In this document: positions 59,118 to 64,000 of the stretch, one piece after another
Layout: each line of letters starts with the position of its first letter
Numbering within the stretch: the stretch's first letter is position 1
Assembly (NCBI GenBank): GCA_905250125.1
Contig: CAJNOL010000625.1
Coordinates: 53,680 to 117,679, forward strand
Source of the DNA: Rotaria sordida
Taxonomy: Eukaryota > Rotifera > Eurotatoria > Philodinida > Philodinidae
DNA length: 64,000 bases
Reading direction: 5' to 3'
Position numbers and translations under genes: made by a program
Notes under the pieces: model-generated
The model's input: the letters and a program-made list of their open reading frames with translations, nothing else
The model's database searches: none
What the model was told of the DNA's origin: nothing

Positions 59118-59990
59118 AAAATATAGAAATAAAGGATTATATAAAGAAAAAATGAATTAGGCATAGAAATAAGAGGTCAGACACAGGAATAATGAGTTAG
59201 AGATAGAAACAATGTGATAGGATAGAAATAAGGGGTTAAATATAGAATTAAGAGGTTGAGACCCCTCAAAAAAAGTCACTTTTCGTCAGAATAATAGAAA
59301 TTAGAATAAATACAGAGAAAGACAGCCCCTGATCTGATCTCTCATAAACGACAAAATTCGAAAAAAAATTGAAAATCTTTTTTGTTTTTTCTCGTTTTAT
59401 AGACTTTCGATCGCATCTTCCAGAATTCTCGAAGGAGCTTCATTGTAGCCAATAGATTTTTCTTTATTTGAAAGAGTGTGTAAAACCGCAGTGCATATGA
59501 GAGCCCGTTTTTTTATTAGGCTTTGCTTTTAATTATATAACAAATATTTATATAATTAGAGCACTGTTTTTTGAGAGAGTTTTTTTCAGTCATTGAACTT
59601 TCAATCACTTTTTTCCCTTAAAAAGTAAGAGTTTAAAAAAGGGCTCTCACCAGTACTGCATCCTGACATGCTCTTTCGAACAAAAAAAATTAAATGTATA
59701 GACTGAAGGCCACCGAGAGTTTTTGGAGACGAAATGAGCTATCATTTGACCCTTGTTTGGCCAATATCTCTCTCAAACGTCATGGTACCGTACTAAAAAT
59801 TTTTACCTTAGCCTTCCCACTGCAGCCCCAATATATCCTGAAAATTTCATACGACTCGAACGTTCCTGTCCTGAGATCGATTTTTGAGGAGGATGGCCTT
59901 AAGCATCGAAATAAGGGATTAATGGTAGAGTTAAGGGGTTAGATATATGAATAAAGGATTAAAGATAGAAATAGGGGATCAGATATAGAA
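59118..59990. repeat. Minisatellite of about 26 bp, split by a mobile element
   Basis: Units built on GGGGTTAGATATAGAAATAA / GAGTTAGAGATAGAAACAA occur at 59118-59257 and again at 59903-59990. The element at 59258-59902 separates them, so it inserted into, or expanded from, this array. Confidence 0.6.
59258..59902. mobile_element. Second copy of the poly-C/poly-G end element family
   Basis: Matches 11031-11773 in order: CTCAAAAAAAGTCA then TTTTCGTCA at the left, TTTGAAAGAG...GCAGTGCAT, GGCTCTCACCAGTACTGCAT, CATGCTCTTTCGAACAAAAA, AGCTATCATTTGACCCTTGT, and GAGATCGATTTTTG then GGCCTTAA at the right. The long C and G runs of the first copy are short here (ACCCCTC, GAGGAGGATGG). It keeps the internal palindrome in diverged form. 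Confidence 0.6.
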
Positions 59991-61289
59991 TTAATCAACA
60001 GTATCAGATTAAGTGTATTGAATGGACTGCTTTTTACCAGTATGAAGCCATTTTTAGAAGAAGAAAAAATAAGTTCTATCTAGAACCATATTGTGCCACA
60101 ATCATAAAAGATTCAGAAATTGGTATCTAATTCTACAACCCTAAAAACTTCATTATGACATCTTTTTTTTACGAACCAGATTTACTTTCTTCTGTAAGTT
60201 TACTAATACAAAAGTAGGGGAAAACTTGATGGTTTTATACAAAAATCCATAGACTGTCCAAGGGGTAAAAGCTGATTGCAATCAAGACAATCTTTGTTAA
60301 TCGTTGACAATCAGAAGTTTTTTGGAATAGGTCTTTTACAAAATAATCGTCTTGCATTAGAATGTTGACTTCATTTTACTTTGTTTTCAAAGGAATGCAT
60401 GACGCAATTGACATGAAAAAATAATGCAAAAACAATGTTTGGTTTTCAATATGAAATGAAATTAATATTTAGAAAGAGAGGACAATGTCATAAATCATTT
60501 ACTTCCTCTAGAATAATTCCATTTCGAATACAACTTCAAATCTTACCATTTGTCTTGGGAAGACAAACTTGTGTAAAAATTACTCGCACGATCGATTTTT
60601 CTTAGTTCTTTTGCAGTGAGAATCAGTATTGTTAGTAATGTGCGTTACAATAACCGGAATTCGCAGTAGCTATTGGAATTGCATTCTTTAAGTAACAGTG
60701 ATAAGCACTCTATCCTGTCGCCAAACCATACGCAAAAGACACACAGTCTGACAAGGGAACATTCTCAGATACCCGAGCGCTTTTCGGTCGGGACTTAATG
60801 CATTTTGTAGATGTCAGTGACCTACATATATACTATAAAAAAGATTCGTGCTTATAGACTGTTTCTAAGAAGATCGAACTGTCATATTACCACACCCATA
60901 TGGATCTTGCACCGTTGCTGCAGAGAAACAAGGGTGTAGGTGTGAGTGGGTGTGAAAGAAGAGAATATTCAAATTCACACCAACACCCTATTCAAATTTT
61001 TTTTATAAAATTAACCATTCGCTAACATATAAGAACAGTCTCTGTAAAAAACAAATGAAATTTCATTTATGAGTTGCAAAAAAAATATTCATTAAAATAA
61101 TTATTTTACAATAATCTAAATTATATCAAAATTCTTATTCATTAAATCTTTAAAAATAAATTTTAAAAAACTTTATCGATTCATATGAAACTCACAGATT
61201 GGCCAAATTAAAAATCAATCAAAAATTGAAAACAATTCAAATAACCATCAAATGTTTTTCACACATAATTAACTAGTGTGAAAATAGTG
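59991..61289. other. Non-coding spacer
   Basis: No gene recognised; a telomere-like cassette lies at 60931-60989. The last 250 bp is the 3' flank of the acyltransferase gene. Confidence 0.4.
60931..60989. repeat. Telomere-like hairpin cassette 11
   Basis: AGGGTGTAGGTGTGAGTGGG then TGTGAAAGAAGAGAATATTC spacer and AAATTCACACCAACACCCTA. Preceded at 60911 by ACCGTTG, as in cassettes 2 and 4. Confidence 0.6.
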
Positions 61290-62812
61290 TTAGTTTCCTA
61301 TCATGTGGCGCAAGTTGTGCATTGTGCCATCGCGTAAGTTGTCCAGGGTGCTTGGAGGAATGATGGGAGCAGATCCAATATACCCAATCGTCAATGCTTC
61401 ATTTACAGTTTGAATCAAAATAAATGGCATGGCTGCTCGAATCATGTTTCCGAAAGGAGTCATCGTCATGAGCTCCCATCTCCCGTATCGTTCCCGAAAG
61501 GGCAAAATACCCCAATTTGAAATTCCGCAAGTCGGAAGTTCCGCAAGATTGGGGGGACCCATGTTCTTCTCATAGAGTTTTCCCATAATCATACCGAGAG
61601 CAAGGATTTGACCGGCGTCGACTGATGTCTTCACGTGGCGTCCGAATGTTTTCGCAAGTTGCCACATTCCCTCCAGCGTTCTTGGTATATCTCTTGTGGA
61701 TATTACGAATGCCATGGTTCCGGATACCTGATAACTAAGATCGTGATTGGGAATTGGTGGTACACATCGTCTGCGAGTATCGGCTGCTATTGCAAAGGTC
61801 AGCTGTGTCGCTTGGTCATCACTAACGCCCACTACCGTAGATGTGGCGCATAAAATGGCACTGCTAACAGCTGATGTCACCGTCACACCCTTTTGACGAC
61901 ACTTTTCTACCAGTTTTTGCGTCTCTTCCTTGTTCAGCATACCATAAGCAGCTTCAGTGTAACAGTACTTGGCCATATCTGTCAACGGAAAATCGACACT
62001 GGCCAAGGGTATTCTTGTGATGGTCTGAGCTTTGGCTATGCGCCAGTACAACACCGCGAGGATGAATTTACCAAATATGACTAGCCTGCCCCACGTTGAA
62101 AGGCTCCCTTGAATTGCAGCCTCCATAGTCATTGGCCAGTCCAAAGAATTAATAAGTATGTTTTCATCATCATCGCCTAAAACCATGAGAAGCTCGTGTG
62201 CTATGGTGCTTAGAGACAAGCCGTCACAAACGCTGTGCTCGCATACTAATACTATTTCTCTCGGACCATTCTCGTTGCCATGATCATCTGGATCCTAGAA
62301 GAAGCCATGTATTGAACTTATTTCTAGTACCAACTCGACTATTGAGTGGTAACATTTTTATCAATAACAGAAAGCCGGTTCTAAAACTCCGAAGTCAAAC
62401 TCTTGCCTACCTGTAAAAGCCAGAATTCGGCTAGCGCTTGTCCGATGACAGCTGTCTCCTTCTCTCGCTTTCGCCATTCCTGACGCCAGAAGTTGAGATG
62501 ATCGTCACGTTTTCGTGGTATCTCTCGAATCTTGAGGCGAAGTGTGCTGTCTTCCTCCATTAGAAAGCTGTTTGGCTTTGCAGGATTGTTTTGTAGACGG
62601 CTTCGAAGAAAAGGATGACGACATTGCAGGCGGCCAATCGCAGAAGTCAGTCTCTCCAGAGAGATGTGGGGCCCTTGCAAATGCAGAACTTCACCGACTT
62701 TCATATAGCCTTGATACTGTTGTGAAAGCCTCATTAGAGCGTTCTCTGCAGAGCCAAGAACTCGTTGATTTGAGTTGACGACAGGCGAACTTCGGTGAAA
62801 CCTGGACAACAT
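61290..62812 (-). CDS. Condensation-domain (NRPS C-domain/PapA-like) acyltransferase, candidate horizontal transfer
   Basis: Two exons, 62812-62411 and 62294-61290, join in phase 0 (TTACAG|GTAGGC ... TTCTAG|GATCCA) to 468 residues. The first exon has the N-lobe (LGSAENALMRLSQQYQGYMK, ISLERLTSAIGRLQCRHPFL). The catalytic HxxxDG motif is present as EHSVCDG soon after the junction. The C-lobe carries SNWG (GISNWGILPF) in the place where the fold's second motif lies, and ends NEALTIGYIGSAPIIPPS. Condensation-type enzymes transfer acyl or aminoacyl groups to an amine or alcohol; a stand-alone domain suggests a small-molecule acyltransferase, not a complete NRPS. GC content and codon use stand out from neighbours, as for the acyl-CoA dehydrogenase 4.3 kb away on the same strand. 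It has gained at least one intron. Substrate unknown. Confidence 0.85.
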
Positions 62813-64000
62813 TTATTCTCAATTCACCTAAATCGAGAGATAGATATAAGTGGCAGCTAGTTGCATAAAATTCGGAAAGAGGATATCAAAATGAATCTCA
62901 AATGACGTCGATCGTAGGAATCTGTCATCCAAGAAATGGATTCAAGATGAATTTAATCGAAAATGAAAGAGACAAACTGGCTAGAGTGCGAAGATGTCTC
63001 CGCTTCAAAGACTGCTTGACACCAAAGCTTTCTATCAGCAAAAAGCTGTATTGACTTTTCCTAAAGAGTAATTTTGCGACTTCGTTAGGCTTGCAATGTG
63101 TCAGCAGTCAAATAAAATGTTCAACTTCTGGAGCTCGACCGAAAGAAATGGTACTCACAATGAGCAGGCTCTAAACTGACTGATGAGCACAATTCAATAT
63201 CAATTTGTCTCTCATGAGTATGTCTCTGCGCGATGAGAATGATTGAGCATAGCTAGATTGAGAGCTAGTTTTCGATTAATTGTCACCAAAATATATAGTC
63301 AGTACATGGATTCTCTAATGGGTTTGTTGAGCATGAGGAACCTGTTTACGTTCCTGCAAGCATGTTTAAAAGTATTCAAGAGTCGAAAAAGTAAGTTGAT
63401 CTTGAGATACTCACTGTTGAATGAAAGTGAAAAAACAGAAGAGATTAATTACAGTAGGTGGCTAGTGTGATAGTGTCAAACTGAGAAGGTTGTCATTGTC
63501 ATTATTGCATTGGCTACAAGAATAGTAAAGGACATGTATATGTGTCATTAGTTGTTATCTGCTCACTTTTCTTTCACCATGGTTTGCTATCAACAGAATG
63601 GGAGGGTGGATACCACGAGACGCAGAAAAAATGTCCGTGTGTTTGCTTCTTCGAATAAAGAAGAGAAGCAACGTGGTAGACAGACAGAACTAATCGAAAG
63701 CAAGGGCGAAAGAGGACGCTAATAACTATGTCATACATTCAACCTAAGGTGTAGAATCTTCTGTTAATTCAAAAAAAAACATGAGATCTTTTGATCATCA
63801 TCTAGTCTCATTAGAAGAGAAGCTTCGTTTGACCTGATACTCTCGGGGATTAGAGAAGATAGTTGAATCTAGAAGAACCAAAATAAATAAAAAGATTACT
63901 TAATTAGATTGTAATGAAAATTAAGTGAAAAAAATTTTTTTTCTTAGAATTTACAAGATTCTGTACAAGCAGAAACGTTTCACTCGATATGGAATTTACA
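62813..64000. other. Upstream flank, nothing recognised
   Basis: Less AT-rich than most spacers and probably includes the promoter of the acyltransferase gene. A 75-residue open frame at 63243-63470 has no recognisable features. Confidence 0.35.

Noticed and set aside
63243..63470. 75-residue open frame at the right edge
   Set aside because: No homology or motif recognised; codon use not like the confirmed genes.
1..64000. CRISPR array, operon with ribosome binding sites or prophage
   Set aside because: Spliced genes, animal domain families and telomere-type repeats show a eukaryotic chromosome; no regular spaced repeats of CRISPR type were seen.

Overview
This is a 64 kb piece of an animal nuclear genome, most likely a bdelloid rotifer (Rotaria/Adineta type). 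The evidence is very AT-rich DNA, compact GT-AG introns mostly of 50-100 bp, codon use rich in A/T third positions, an F-box/LRR protein starting with an LLDLPNEIL motif, many tandem LamG/EGF-type surface proteins, interstitial arrays of the unit TGTGGG/CCCACA (the telomere unit I recall for bdelloids), and two GC-richer genes with fungal/bacterial-like products that look horizontally acquired. No species call can be made without a search. Layout, left part (1-22.9 kb): gene-poor and full of mobile or decayed sequence. A small coiled-coil gene (908-2138) is split in a coding exon by an 877-bp hAT-type miniature element with perfect TIRs and an 8-bp target duplication. A truncated copy of the F-box/LRR gene (3690-4303), a LamG-domain membrane-protein gene with two lesions (4972-7222), an orphan 3' exon (8282-8527), a frameshifted GFA/CENP-V-like gene (14063-14495), a second hAT-like element (14930-15829), the intact three-exon F-box/LRR gene (17720-20196) and an internally deleted mariner element (21214-22499) follow. 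Middle part (22.9-44.2 kb): ordinary housekeeping genes. These are an 8-exon unknown gene whose largest intron is almost filled by a 1.1-kb foldback repeat; head-to-head with it a DPF/BAF45 chromatin reader (26640-28736); a Ras-like pseudogene; a 14-exon mitochondrial ABC transporter of the ABCB8 type containing a 7-nt microexon; an SLC49A4/DIRC2-like MFS transporter 193 bp downstream; a mariner-like element holding a broken hAT transposase tail; and a single-exon rhodopsin-type GPCR. Right part (44.2-64 kb): a small prepropeptide gene (46837-47219) with two related putative amidated peptides, a secreted EGF plus chitin-binding protein gene (51608-53347), foldback elements, and two GC-richer minus-strand metabolic genes, an acyl-CoA dehydrogenase (55750-56964) and a condensation-domain acyltransferase (61290-62812). 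Across the whole window at least eleven short telomere-like stretches recur, most of them shaped as G-strand repeat, short spacer, C-strand repeat. These hairpin-like cassettes, the propeptide gene, and the F-box fragment flanked by a 14-bp direct repeat are the observations I would follow first. All exon junctions were worked out by hand from splice signals and reading phase; no search was run.
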